Source of the DNA: Gaeumannomyces sp. JS-464
Taxonomy: Eukaryota > Ascomycota > Sordariomycetes > Magnaporthales > Magnaporthaceae
DNA: 64,000 nucleotides
Assembly: GCA_002197995.1 (NCBI GenBank)
Contig: NGZR01000004.1
Location: 1,488,001-1,552,000 of the forward strand
Reading direction: 5' to 3'
Below, piece by piece: positions 46,420 through 56,865 of this stretch; position 1 is the first letter of the stretch, and the number at the start of each line of letters is the position of its first letter. A model generated the notes under the pieces. The model was not told the origin of the DNA. It searched no databases and saw only the letters and a program-made list of their open reading frames with translations. A program made the position numbers and the translations under genes.

Positions 46420-47400
46420 TTAAATAATGCTTAAAAAGCGTGCGAAAAGCTTAGGAAAACCTTTTACTTAAAAGGGTTAAATTTTAGTTAAATTTTAATC
46501 CGGCTTTAGCTAAAATTTATACAATTTTAAGCAAACGGTTCCCGACGTGCATTTGGGCTTCTATTACCGTAAAGTGGCCGGCTTTATTAAAAGGCCGTTT
46601 TTTAAGCTTTGCTTTAACCGGTTAACGTGCGGGCGTTTGCTCGTTGCTTTCCTTTTTTGCTAAACGCGAAACCGCCGTAACGGTTTGTTTTTTTATCGCC
46701 CAATTAAGTGCAAAAGCGGCTTTGTAAAAGTTAAAGCGGAAAAAAGCTTTTTTCCGCAGCTAACGGGCGTTAAACCGTGTTGCAAAAAACGTTTGCCAGG
46801 TTTGCTCGCTGGTTTAATACAATCCGTAAACCGGATTAACAGTTACTTTAAACCTTTTCCCGAACTTTAACTAGTTTTTATATTATAATTTAAAATTGTT
46901 ACACTTATTTTTAACTTTATTTAACCACCGGATATAAAGTTAACGGTTAAATACAGCTTTTATCGCCGTTTTTAAGTATTTGGAAAACTAGGAAAAAATT
47001 GCTGAATTTATTTTCCTTTGCCGGCCGGATTTCGCGAAAAACTCGAAAAAGGTTAAAATTTAATTAACGGATTAATTTTCTCGTTTGCCGGCCTTTTTAA
47101 AAGCTTGGAAAGCTATTTTAAAAGCCGTTTAGGTTAATTAAAAAGCCGGCACGACGAAAAGGGTTTCGGAAAGTGCACGGGAAGCTGGAGGACAAGTCGT
47201 TTAAAAGTTAAAATAGTTAAAAAAGGTATTAAAATCGTTAATTTCCCGGCTTACCGACGAGGCGGCCGGGTTTTTAACGTGATTTAAATGGCTGGCAAAG
47301 CTTTTTTTTCCTTTTTAAAAAGCGAAAACAACGAGGGAGGTAGAAATTAAGCCCGATTTTCGCGTTCCCGGCGCCGGCGGAAGGTATAAAAGGACAGTTA
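46420..47400 (-). pseudogene. Harbinger second ORF relic (minus strand)
   Basis: A minus-strand frame with few TAA/TAG stops runs through this interval: segments ASSVSREINDF near 47250, EQTWQTFFATRF near 46790, AVSRLAKKESNEQT near 46650 and FTVIEAQMHVGNRLLKIV near 46560. PIF/Harbinger elements usually carry a second, divergent gene for a Myb/SANT-like DNA-binding protein. The position and orientation fit that, but I see no clear Myb signature. Confidence 0.45.
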
Positions 47401-47765
47401 GCGGGTTATAAAGTTAAAATTTAAGTTAAAAGGTAATAAAGTTAATTGTAACTTGTAAAAGTAAGCTAAATTAATTTTTGCTATATTTTAATCCGGATTG
47501 CTAGCGGTTTCCCTTTATATATTACGAGAAATTTTAGCTTTTAAGCTTTTAAATAAGCTTAAAACCGTTTTTAAAACCCTTTTAAATCCGTTAAAATGTA
47601 AAGCTATTTAAGCTTATTTTTACTTTTAATTACCGTTGTTATTATTTTTAGGAATAGCTTTTATTTTAATCGTTTATACTCGTTGTTTTTTATAAAACGA
47701 CGTTATTATACGCTTTTTAATGTAAATTTATTAAAAACTAAGCTGAAATATACATAAACGGCTAT

Positions 47766-48176
47766 AAAAAGCCCTCGGGCGTTATTTCCACGTCGAGAAA
47801 TAAGCTTATTTAAAGCTAAAAAACCGGTAAAAGTGTTAAAAAACTTAAAAACATTTACTATTAAACAGCGTTTTACTTTTCGGCTTTTAAAAAAAGTTTA
47901 AACGTCGCGTTAATAAAACTTGCAGGTTTTTAATTAAAAGCTATAGCTGCTGCTTATAACTTTTAACGCGTGCGCGGTAAAAGGCAGGTATAAATGCTTT
48001 AACGAAAGCACGATTAGCAAAAAACAGGAATAAGCTGCTTAATAATTTGGGAAAAGGTGTCGGGTATTTAAAAGCTGTTTAATAGTAAATGTTTTTAAGT
48101 TTTTTAACACTTTTACTACTTTTTTAGCTTTAAATAAGCTTATTTCTGGACGTGGAAATAACGCTCGAAAGCTTTT
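47766..48176. repeat. Inverted repeat of two facing Harbinger ends
   Basis: Arms of about 107 bp (47766-47872 and 48070-48176) with a ~200-bp spacer. They share TTTTTAAGTTTTTTAACA, GCTTTAAATAAGCTTATTTC and GACGTGGAAATAACGC. These are the right end of one element facing the left end of another, not a single palindromic element. Confidence 0.75.
48071..48176 (+). mobile_element. First ~106 bp of a second Harbinger copy, cut by element F
   Basis: AAAGCTGTTTAATAGTAAATG at 48071, preceded by TTA, is the Harbinger terminus again, in the same orientation as the left end of the first copy. Its ~105 bp are nearly the reverse complement of 47766-47872. It stops where the LTR of F begins (48177), so F inserted into it; the rest should lie beyond the right window edge. 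Confidence 0.65.
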
Positions 48177-48533
48177 TATTACAATTAAAGGTTTGCTTTT
48201 AAAGTAAGGCATTTTAAAAGTGGATAAAACAGTATTGCTAATTTAGTAAACAAAAAAAACGCGTAATTTAAAAGGACAATTTAATTGCTTGCTTTAAAAA
48301 ATGCTTAAAAGCTAATTTAAGTTAATTAATACCGAAGCTTTAATTAAAACTATTTGGGATAATAGGAAATCCATTTTTTATATACTTGCTTTTTGTTTTT
48401 CGTGCTTTTTAAATTTGTAAATTTGTCCGAAAATCCAAAAATCCAGCTTAAATAAACCGCCGAGTTACGTGCTTAACGGGGTGGGATTTTAAATGTTTAC
48501 CTTATTACTAGCCTTTTATATTTAATCGTAACA
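48177..48533 (-). repeat. Element F 3' LTR (short form)
   Basis: Plus strand begins TATTACAATTAAAGG (family TGTTACAATT) and ends TCGTAACA, followed by the complement of the purine tract (TTAAGTTTCCCTTTTT). 357 bp, with one decayed 38-bp unit at about 48411-48449, the fewest in the family. Confidence 0.88.
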
Positions 48534-48639
48534 TTAAGTTTCCCTTTTTAAATTAAATCCCTTTAGCTATATCTCGTTACCCCGCTTTTTGTTAATTGGT
48601 AAGTTTTTTTTTTTTTTTACCATTTCCTTTTTTCTTTCA

Positions 48640-48942
48640 GCTAACGAAATATTTGGTTAAGTACGAAAACGTCCTTTCGCGAAAAAAACTTTTTAACGTT
48701 TAAACCTGCTTGTTTAAGTCGTTTTTTCCTTTATTAAAATGCCTTTTTGTTTTTTTTATTACGAGGTTTTAAAGCGTAAAAAGTGTAAAGCTTTTTTTTA
48801 AAACTCGTTTTAATATATGGAATGCTTTAATTAAAACCGTTCGGATTGCGACATTTTAGGTTTTTTTTTAAGCAATTTCGTTTTATTAATAAGCAATACT
48901 AACAATTAAAAGCCGAAATTAAACTATTAAAAAAAATGTCGT
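48640..48942 (+). pseudogene. Antisense coiled-coil ORF of element F, N-terminal part
   Basis: The plus-strand frame (antisense to F) encodes the charged helical N-terminal part of the antisense protein. It is interrupted at 48942 by element D and continues at 63496 with KKMRAIRRGINAIKKLKR then EREKAD. Stops are TAA/TAG. Confidence 0.5.
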
Positions 48943-49391
48943 TATTATAACCAGCATGCAAGCTTTAAAACGGCAAGACGGGAAAGGCTTTAAATAGTGC
49001 TTTTGCCCCGTATTAAAACACGTAAAGTTATGTAACTTAAAAAGGATTTATAAATTTGTAAATAAAGCAACAAATTTAAAAAAATTTGTAAATTTGTAAG
49101 CAAAGCGATAAATTTAAAAGGATTTGTAAATTTGTAAGCAAAGTTACAAATTTAAAAAATCGCTAAAATAAGCGACGTATATATAAAAAATAGGGTTTTT
49201 TTATATTTAAATAGCTTTTAATTAAAACTTCGGCATTAGTTAACTTAAGTTAGCTTTTAAGCATTTTTTAAAGCAGCAATTAAATTGTTTTTTTAAATTA
49301 CGTGTTCTTTTTAAAGTATTAAACTAGCAAAACTGTTTTTTACACCTCCCCTAAAATGCTTTACCTTAAAAGCAAACCTTTAATTATAACA
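48943..49391 (+). repeat. Element D 5' LTR
   Basis: 449 bp, from TATTATAACCAGCATGC (family TGTTACGACCAGCATGC, changed only by C-to-T/G-to-A) to TTATAACA. Three 38-bp units occupy 49040-49153. A TATA box (TATATATAAAAAA) follows at about 49178, then the ~190-bp block shared by all copies. Confidence 0.9.
49178..49190 (+). promoter_or_regulatory. TATA box of the element D 5' LTR
   Basis: TATATATAAAAAA directly after the 38-bp array. The same box lies at the same place in the LTRs of C (40656-40667), D 3' (about 63280) and E, so it is the likely element promoter. The RIP state makes activity doubtful. Confidence 0.5.
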
Positions 49392-50044
49392 TTTTAACTA
49401 ATCCTATTTAATACTTTGTTAAAAGAAAAAGTAGTACAATTATAACAAGCAGTAATAAAACACACGAAAAGGGAAAAACCACGGTTTTTACCCTTAATAA
49501 TGTTAAATACGACTTTAAAAAAGCCATTAACACGGCCAGCTTTTTTAAACTTATAGCAAATAAAATCGCTAAAAGTTAAACCGAAATAAAGTAATTTATT
49601 ACGAAGTTAGTATTTTTTAAAGCACTTATCGCAGCTAAAACGTATAAATTCCCGTTTTTAAACCTTTACGAAAAGGAAAACAGCAAATTTACAACGTTTT
49701 TTACTAAATGCAAAAGCTATTTTAAATTTTACGAATAGCAAATTGTAAACGAGGAGCAAAAAGTCGCTTACGCCGCTATTAAGTTAAACGGCAAAATAAA
49801 AAAGTGGTTTTAATTAACCTAAAGCAATTATTTTAAAAAATACGAAAAAAGCCAAAAAAACTACGAAAATCATTTTCGCCAATTTCGAAACCTTCGGAAA
49901 AAAGGTTTGCGAAATGTTTAAAATAATTAACGAAACCCGAATCGCCGAAAAAAAACTATTAGCTTTTAAATAATAAAAGGCCGTAGTTAAATACGCAGCG
50001 GATTTTTAACGAATTAATATTAAATTTAATTAAAATAACGCCAC
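49392..50044 (+). pseudogene. Element D gag relic, N-terminal part
   Basis: After the leader, from about 49440, the plus strand encodes a gypsy gag: LYEKENSKFTTFFTKCKSYF, then YE, stop, QIVNEEQKVAYAAIKLNGK and a KKWF segment. This is the capsid-like region that in the family precedes a CCHC knuckle. It breaks off at the insertion of E and continues at 57361. Stops are TAA/TAG. Confidence 0.82.
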
Positions 50045-50049
50045 GTTAA
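50045..50049 (+). repeat. Target-site duplication of element E, left copy
   Basis: GTTAA immediately left of the LTR, identical to 57356-57360 on the other side of E. Five bp is the normal duplication for Ty3/gypsy integrases. Confidence 0.85.
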
Positions 50050-50534
50050 TATTACAATTAAAGGTTTGCTTTTAAAGTAAAGCACTTCGAAAGTGGGAAG
50101 AATAATATCGCTAGTTTTTAATAAATAAAAAACACGTAATTTAAAAAGACAATTTAATTGCTTGCCTTAAAAGATGCTTAAAAGCTAACTTAGGTTAATT
50201 AATGCTAAAGCCTTAGTTAAAACTACCTAAGTTAATAAAAAATCCATCCTTATATACACATTGTTTTTTCCTAATAGTTTTTTTTAAATTTATAACTTTA
50301 TCGCAAATTTACAAATTTTGCTTAAATTTATTGCTTTATCGCAAATCCACAAATCCTGCTTGGATTTATTACTTTATTACAAATTTATAAATCCTGTTTG
50401 GATTTATTGCTTTGTTACAAATCCACAAATCCCGTTTGGACCACGTAACTTTACGTGTTTTACTATAAAGCGGGGGCACCATTTAAAGCCCTTTCCCGTT
50501 TTATTATCTTAAGGTTTATATGCTGGTCGAAATA
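50050..50534 (-). repeat. Element E 3' LTR
   Basis: 485 bp, from TATTACAATTAAAGG to the complement of TATTTCGACCAGCA. Four 38-bp units at 50286-50437. Next to it is the purine tract (complement of TTAGGTTTCCTTTTTT). The 190-bp shared block is on the left side because the element is reversed. Confidence 0.92.
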
Positions 50535-50829
50535 TTAGGTTTCCTTTTTTAAGCCGAATCTTTTTAACCACGTTTTATCGCCCCGCTTTTTGTTAATAGT
50601 AAGTACTTTCCTTTTTTACCTTTTCCTATTCCCTTTTCCTTTAACAAAATATCCGGTCGGGTTCGAAAACGTCCTTTTGCGAAAAAAACCGTTAATTGTA
50701 AAAAGCTTTTAACGATTGTTTTTTTTTTCATTTTTTTAAAATACCTTTTTGCTTTTATTATTACGAAGTTTTAAAACGTAAAAAATGTAAAGCTTTTTTT
50801 TAAAATTCGTTTCGATATGTAAAATGCTT

Positions 50830-51180
50830 TCGGATTAACCGATTAAAGTGCGACGTTTTAAAACCCTCGCTTTTAAAACTTCGAAATATTATCGTATAGC
50901 ATTTTAAATTTAAAGCCGAATTAGAAAAAGCGAAGGAAAAAGTTTTCCGTTTTCGAAAACAAAAACGAATATGGTTAGAAAAAATAATGCGCGCGGTGCG
51001 CCGTTATATTAATTTAATAAAGGAATTAAAACGTATTAATCGGGAGGAAGCCGACCGGGAGGTTTACTAAGCTGCTTCGCAATTTAAGCCATTCGTAGCT
51101 TTTGCTGTTTCCCTCGACTAGCAAACGTTTAAGGTTAATCCTAACCTAAACCTGCTTTCCTTTTTTAACCGTAATAAGCT
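50830..51180 (+). pseudogene. Antisense coiled-coil ORF of element E
   Basis: Plus-strand frame: AELEKAKEKVFRFRKQKRIW, then MRAVRRYINLIKELKRINRE, then EADREVY and a stop at a presumed Gln, then SQFKPFVAFAVSLD. Nearly open over 90 codons and colinear with the copy in C. It is antisense to pol of E. Confidence 0.6.
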
Positions 51181-51204
51181 ATAGCTTTCCTAATAACTTC
51201 CTTA

Positions 51205-51276
51205 GGTTATATGGCGTAATAGTAGCGCGTTTTACCCAATTGGCCGGAGGTTTTAGGTTTAACTCCTAGTACGACT
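51205..51276 (+). pseudogene. tRNA-like sequence of element E
   Basis: 72 nt in cloverleaf order: acceptor GGTTATA/TACGACT (6 of 7 with two G-U), TG, D-arm GCG-TAATAGTAG-CGC, a decayed anticodon arm, and T-arm TTAGG-TTTAACT-CCTAG (5 of 5 with one G-U). TTTAACT is TTCGACT after C-to-T and G-to-A. The anticodon stem does not pair, so it is not functional as it stands. Confidence 0.55.
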
Positions 51277-51389
51277 ATTGCTAGGAATTCGATTGTTAGC
51301 GCGTCGGTAATCGGGTTTTTAACTATTTTTGCTTTTGCTAACCTTTTTGTAAATGCTTTTGCCGGTACCCCGCTAAAGCTTTTTAACAG

Positions 51390-54300
51390 TTTATAAGGTT
51401 AGTTTTTTTTACCCACGTATTTTCCTCGTGGCCGTACTTTTTCCATTTAATTAGGTACTTTTTAAAACTGTTTTTTAGCTTATAGTTTAAAATTTTTTCG
51501 ATTTCGTACTTTTATTCCGGGTCGATTTTTATTAACTCGTTACTTTTAAAGCCCGGTAGCGCTGGTTCGAATAAAGAAATATAAAAAACCAAGTGCGATT
51601 TTATAATTAGCGGTAGTTGGAATTTATAATTTACGTTCGAAACCTTTTTTAAAATTTTAAAAGGTTTTAACTTCTTATAATTTAGCTTATCGCTTAGTTA
51701 TTTTGTTTTAATATTGCGTCGAAAAAGATAAACGTTATTTCCTTTTTTAAAAGTCGGTTTTTCGATTTTTTTTTATTTGCTTAAATGGCTATGCGGTGCC
51801 GTAGTTTTTTTTTTTAGCTTTATTTAAAAGTGTTTATGCAATTTAATAAGCTTCGTTACTTGTATTTCCGCTGCCGAAGCGTGTTTTTTTACTTTAAGTT
51901 CTTTATACGTTATAAATATAAACTTGTAATTCGTATAAAACGGTATGGTTTTTATGCTTTTATAAATTAAATTGTTATAAGCGAATTAAATTATAAGGAA
52001 TAATTATACCTAGTCGTTTTGTTTGTAATTAACGTAATAACGTAAATATTGCTTTATAGTTTGGTTTATCCGCTTTATTTATCCATTTGTTTAAAAGTAA
52101 TAAGCCGTAAATAAAAAATGTTTAACTTTTAACAAAGCCGTAAACCTTTTCCAAAACTTGCTTGTAAATAATTTATTTTTATTCGTAATTAAACGGTTCG
52201 GCGTGCCGTGTTTCGCTATTACGTGCTTAATAAAAACATACGCTAGCTCGGTAACGTTGCTGCTTTTTTTATATGGTAGGAATAAAGCATATTTGGTAAG
52301 CTTATTTATTATTACCAATATATTATCGTATTTAACTTTAGTTATAGGTTTTTTAAATTAGGGAAATTTAATAACGAAATTTATAATAACTTTTTGCCAT
52401 GCTCCGTTCGGTACTAGTAAAAGTTGTAATAACTTATATGGTTTATACTTATTGGTTTTATTTTTAACATAACTTTCGCAATTTTTTATTGCGTTTTATA
52501 TTTCGGCTTAAGTTTTTACGAACTTGTAATATTATTATAACCGTTTTTATGTTTTTTTTACGCTTTAATAGCCGTATACTAGTTAGTTATAAATTTGTTA
52601 AATTTTTTTTTAAGCTTTAAACTTTTTTTACTAAACCGTTTTAACGAGTATTTTTTATACTGGGATTAAAAATCCATTTGGTTTTTTCGTTAAAATTACC
52701 CGTGTTTTTTTAAGTATTACAACCTAATAGTTTAGTCGTCGGTTTAAAGCATTCGCCGGCCGTTTTCCAACTTTTTCCGGTATTTAATCCGGACGTTATA
52801 GTTTTGCAAAAACTCGTTTTAACGCATTTATTGCTTATTTAGGTTTTTATTTATAATAAAGTATGTTAGGTTTTTATAATCCGTATATATTATAACTTAA
52901 TGCTTCGCTTTATAAAAATTCGGTCGCCACTTTTCGAATGCTTAAATAATTGCTAAAAGTTTTTTATTATAAATTTGGTAATTTAATTTAAATTCGTTTA
53001 GCTTTTGCGAAAAAAACGCGCAAAGGTATAACCGTTTTTGGTCGTTCCGTTATTCGAATTAACCGCCGATCGCGTAATTTAACGCGTCGGTTTTAACCTC
53101 GAAAGGTTTTTTTAAGTTTGAAAATACTAATATTAGTTTTTTTAATACGGCGTTTCGTAATTATTTAAAAGCTTTTTATTTTTGCTTTTTTTAATAAAAC
53201 TAGTGGTTATTTTTAGTAAAATTCGTAAATAATATAGCGATTTTGCTATAATTTCAAATAAACCGTTTATAAAAGTTTAAAAATCTTAAAAACCTTCGTA
53301 TTTTTATAACGTTTTTAAATATAAGCCATTTTTTAACTTTTTCGACTTTTTTAAAATTTATGCAAATTTATCCAAATGTAATTACAAATTTTAAAAAAGC
53401 GACTTTTTGCGAATGCCATTCGCACTTTTTTAATTTAACGAAAAACTTTGCGTTAAACAGCTTTTAAAGCATTTTATATACGTATTGCTTATGCTTTTCC
53501 ATCGTTTTCGAAAAAATTAAAATATCGTTTAAATACGCGAAAATAAAAACGTTAAAATATTCGCGTAATATATGGTTAATTATTTTTTAAAACGTAACTA
53601 ATGCGTTAGTAAACCCGAAAGTTATTATTAAAAATTCGTAATATCCAAACTTTATTTTAAAAGTTATAAACCATTTTTAACCTTTTTTAATCCGTATTAA
53701 ATTATAAGCTTTCCGTAAATTTAAAACCGTAAAATATTAGGTTTTATCGAGCTTATTTCGTAATTCGTTAATAAAAAGCAAAAACTATCGGTTTTTTATC
53801 GTAATCTCGTTTAATAAGCGGTAATTAATATATATTTATTCCGTTTTATTTTTTTATTTTTAAAAAAAAATCCCGTATCCTATTAAAAAATCGAAAAGTT
53901 TAATATATTTTTTTCGTAAGTTTTTTTTTAATTGTTTTTTTAGCATTTCTTATTACCGAGGGCTAAATTAATATGGCTTTTAATATTTAAGTTATGTTTT
54001 TAATTTAAGCCTAATTTTAAAATCGAACGGTTTATTTCGGGAAACACCGTTTTTAGGTTTTTTCGAAACAATTTTTCGTATTTATAATATTTTTTCAAAA
54101 CATTCGCGAGCCGTTTTTTAATATTAGTTTAATCGTTTTAATCGCTTTTTATTTTAAATAGTTATATATTCGTTAATACTAAATGCAAAAATGGATTACC
54201 GAGTTTTATTACCGTTATAACCTTTTTTTATCGCTTTTTATGTTTACGGTTTAAAATTTATAACTTTTAAACCGTTTTAATTATTTGTGGCTTTTTTTAT

Positions 54301-56850
54301 TAAATTTGGCCGTTAATTTAATTTATTCGTAAGTTGTTTTTTTTAAACCAAAGGATTTCGAAAATAACGTTTTATTTTTTTTATTTAGCTTATCCAGTAT
54401 AATAATAACGTTTTCCCCGCTTTAAATGCGTAATATTACTAGTAATGTTTTTCGGTCGATCCATTTTTTATTATAAGCGATAAGTTTTTTTTCGACCGTT
54501 TTTAATTAATACGGTTAGCGTTTCCGATTTGTAAAAATTTTATACCGTTTAACCGTTTATAACGATATATAATCGCTTTATATTTTGCAATCGATTATTA
54601 TTTTAACCTTTTTTTTTTAATATTTTATTTAAAACGTTAATAAATCGTACGGTTAATTCGATTTTATTATTGCGAAGGTTTTTATTAATTTCTTTTTTTT
54701 CATTTCGTGCTTTCCGTTTAAGTAATTTTTTTAGTTTTTTAATACAAAAAACGGGTATTAAACGTTCGTTTTTTTATCCGGGTTAAACGGGATATACGTT
54801 CGCGCGATTTCCTAATGCTAAATTTCCGCTTTTTATGTTATATGTTTTTTGCATTTCGCAATTTTACATTTCTTTTAATCGAGCGTTTTAATAACATATA
54901 ATATCGGGTATTACTCGCTGGGTTTAAAAACTGCGGTAAACCTGCTAATCCGGGCTGGTTTTTACCGTAGTAATTAAAATGTTAAACGGGGTTTAATTTT
55001 AAGCTTGTTTTTTAATTTTCGTGGAAAGAAATTATGCTTAAGCTTAAATCGTAAATTAAATTTGCATTTTTTATAAATACATTTTGCTTAAAAAAAGTTC
55101 AAATGTTTAAAATGTTTTAAATCGATACTAGGGTGGTTTTTAAAATTAGCACGGCTTTTTCCGGCTCGTTTATATCGTTAAACGGTAATTAACGTATTTA
55201 CCTTTTTATTAGTCGTTAAATTACGATAAAAGTTAACCGTCGTTTTCGTTCGTTGCAGTAGCGTAATATAACGGGCCATTTAAGTGTTTTAAAACCTTAA
55301 CGTTTTAAAAACACTTCGAAATATCGAAAGGCGTAAAAGCGCGTTAGTTTTTTTAACTTATTTAAATTTCGCGAATTATAAGTATAAAGGTTTCGCCGTT
55401 TAAGCTTTTTGCTTGTTTTTAAAACTCGGCTATTTTAAAAGTTTAACCGTTTTAATCCATTTTAACGTTAATGTCGAAATTTTCCGATTTTTAAAAAAGT
55501 GTGTTTAATTTAAAAGCTTTTTTTAAGCTTTTCCTTTTTTCGAACTATTTGCTAAAATCGCTTTTTTTTAAATCCTATAAAAAACGGCGTCGTTTTTTTT
55601 TCCTAGCTCGTAATTTCGAAAGCGACGCGTTACTTTTTTTTATTATCGTATTCGAACTTCGTAATTTTAAACATGCAAATGCTTCGAGGTTTTCGAGGAT
55701 ATTATCCGGTAGCCTTTTTATTGGACTAGTACGTGGTATACGCTTTATTATAGCAGCTCGTTTAGTTAAACGCTACTTTAAAGCACGATCCTTTTTATAT
55801 CGGGCTTTTTTACGTTCGTTAAAAGTTAGCTACTTAGCGGTTATTATCCCGCTAAAAGCAATTGGCTTTAATATGGCCGGTTTGGCCGCATTTAAAGCAT
55901 TTCCCGTTTTTTAAATTTTGCTTTTGTTTTTTTTACTACTTTTATTACTAGTAAACGGCTCCCGCATTAAAATTTATAAAGTTTAAATGCGTTTCGTAAG
56001 CTGTAATAGGTTATTATTTAGCCTTTTTTTAATTAGCTTTATTATTTTGTGCTATATTTTTAAAACCATATCCTTTTTTTTTTATTATCGTTTATATAGT
56101 TTATCGTTAATGCGGATTGCGTTTTTAACGTAGTTCGTAAAAAATTCAGGGCGATTTTGCTTCGCAAGTTTATTTTTTACGTGTTTGCGCAATCCGTTGT
56201 AAAAATGCAGTATTAGCGTAGCATTGCTCCAATTAAATTTAATACTAATTTATTAAAAGTTCGCTGCGTATTTAATTGCAAATTTTCGCTATTTAAAAAC
56301 TAGCAAATTTTTTTCGGCAATTCGAATTTCGTTAATTATTTCGAACATTTTTCCGACCTTTTTTCCGAAGGTTTCGAAATTAGCGAAAATAAGTTTAATA
56401 GTTTCCTGGTTATTTTCGTACCTTTTAAAGTAATTACTTTAGGTTAGTTAAAACTATTTTTTTACTTTACTGTTTAACTTAATAATAGCGTAAATAACCT
56501 TTTATTCCTCGTTTACGAATTGTTATTTGTAAAATTTAAAATAGGTTTTGCATTCGGTAAAAAACGTTTTAAATTTGCCGTTTTCCTTTTCGTAAAAATC
56601 CGGGAACGGGAATTTGTACGTTTGGATTACGATAAATGCTTTAAAAGATATTAATTTCGTAGTAAATTGCTTTACTTTAGCCTAGCTTTTAGCGATTTCG
56701 TTCGTTATAAGTTTAAAAAGGCTAACCGTGTTAGCGGTTTTATTAAAGTCGTATTTAATACCGTTAAAAGTAAAACCGTGGTTTTTTTTTTTAAGCTTTT
56801 TATTACTGCTTATTATAATTGCATTGTTTTCCTTTTAACGAAGTATTAAA
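51390..56850 (-). pseudogene. Element E gag-pol relic
   Basis: Minus-strand polyprotein. Gag runs from about 56850, with an intact CCHC knuckle at 55858-55899 (CFKCGQTGHIKANC). Then come protease at about 55700-55300, RT near 54000-53250 with YLND at 53524-53535, and RNase H near 53080. Integrase includes an open piece at 52091-52318 (INKLTKYALFLPYKKSS and LITNKNKLFTSKFW, where the family has Asp for the first and third Asn). A chromodomain is at 51394-51600 with LIKWKKYG, HEENTW intact. Many TAA/TAG remain. Both lost integrase Asp and the RT Asp show it is catalytically dead. Confidence 0.93.
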
Positions 56851-56865
56851 TAAAATTAATTAAAA

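Larger units (their letters stand above)
43914..47872 (+). mobile_element. PIF/Harbinger DNA transposon
   Basis: About 3.96 kb with terminal inverted repeats: the left end AAAGGCTGTTTAATAGTAAA matches the reverse complement of the right end (AACGCTGTTTAATAGTAAAT), and similarity extends inward in patches. TTA flanks both ends (43911-43913 and 47873-47875), the 3-bp target duplication typical of this superfamily, though three A/T bases are weak evidence. Inside are a DDE_4-type transposase on the plus strand and a second frame on the minus strand, the usual two-gene plan. RIP-damaged. Confidence 0.75.
48177..48942 (-). mobile_element. Element F, left part: minus-strand gypsy, outermost of the nest
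   Basis: Contains the 3' LTR of F (48177-48533) and its antisense ORF region up to 48942, where element D starts. The sequence resumes at 63496, after D. The 5 bp on each side of D (GTCGT at 48938-48942 and ATTGT at 63496-63500) differ only by C-to-T and G-to-A changes and are read as the target duplication of D. Confidence 0.82.
48943..50049 (+). mobile_element. Element D, left part: 5' LTR and gag, split by element E
   Basis: Plus-strand gypsy copy inserted in F. The 5' LTR (48943-49391) is followed by leader and gag to 50049, where element E begins. Gag resumes at 57356 after E. The GTTAA at 50045-50049 recurs at 57356-57360, the exact 5-bp target duplication of E. Confidence 0.92.

Noticed and set aside
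46685..46870. 60-codon plus-strand frame with Cys pair
   Set aside because: Opposite to the minus-strand Harbinger second ORF, which is longer and has RIP-type stops. No conserved motif.
50286..50437. Regular short repeats that could suggest a CRISPR array
   Set aside because: The 38-bp units are contiguous without spacers, lie inside LTRs and the context is fungal.
55501..55914. 137-codon plus-strand frame rich in Phe and Arg
   Set aside because: Shadow of the gag/protease region of minus-strand element E, whose true frame on the other strand contains the CCHC zinc knuckle. The same shadow occurs on the minus strand of plus-strand element A (4848-5042).
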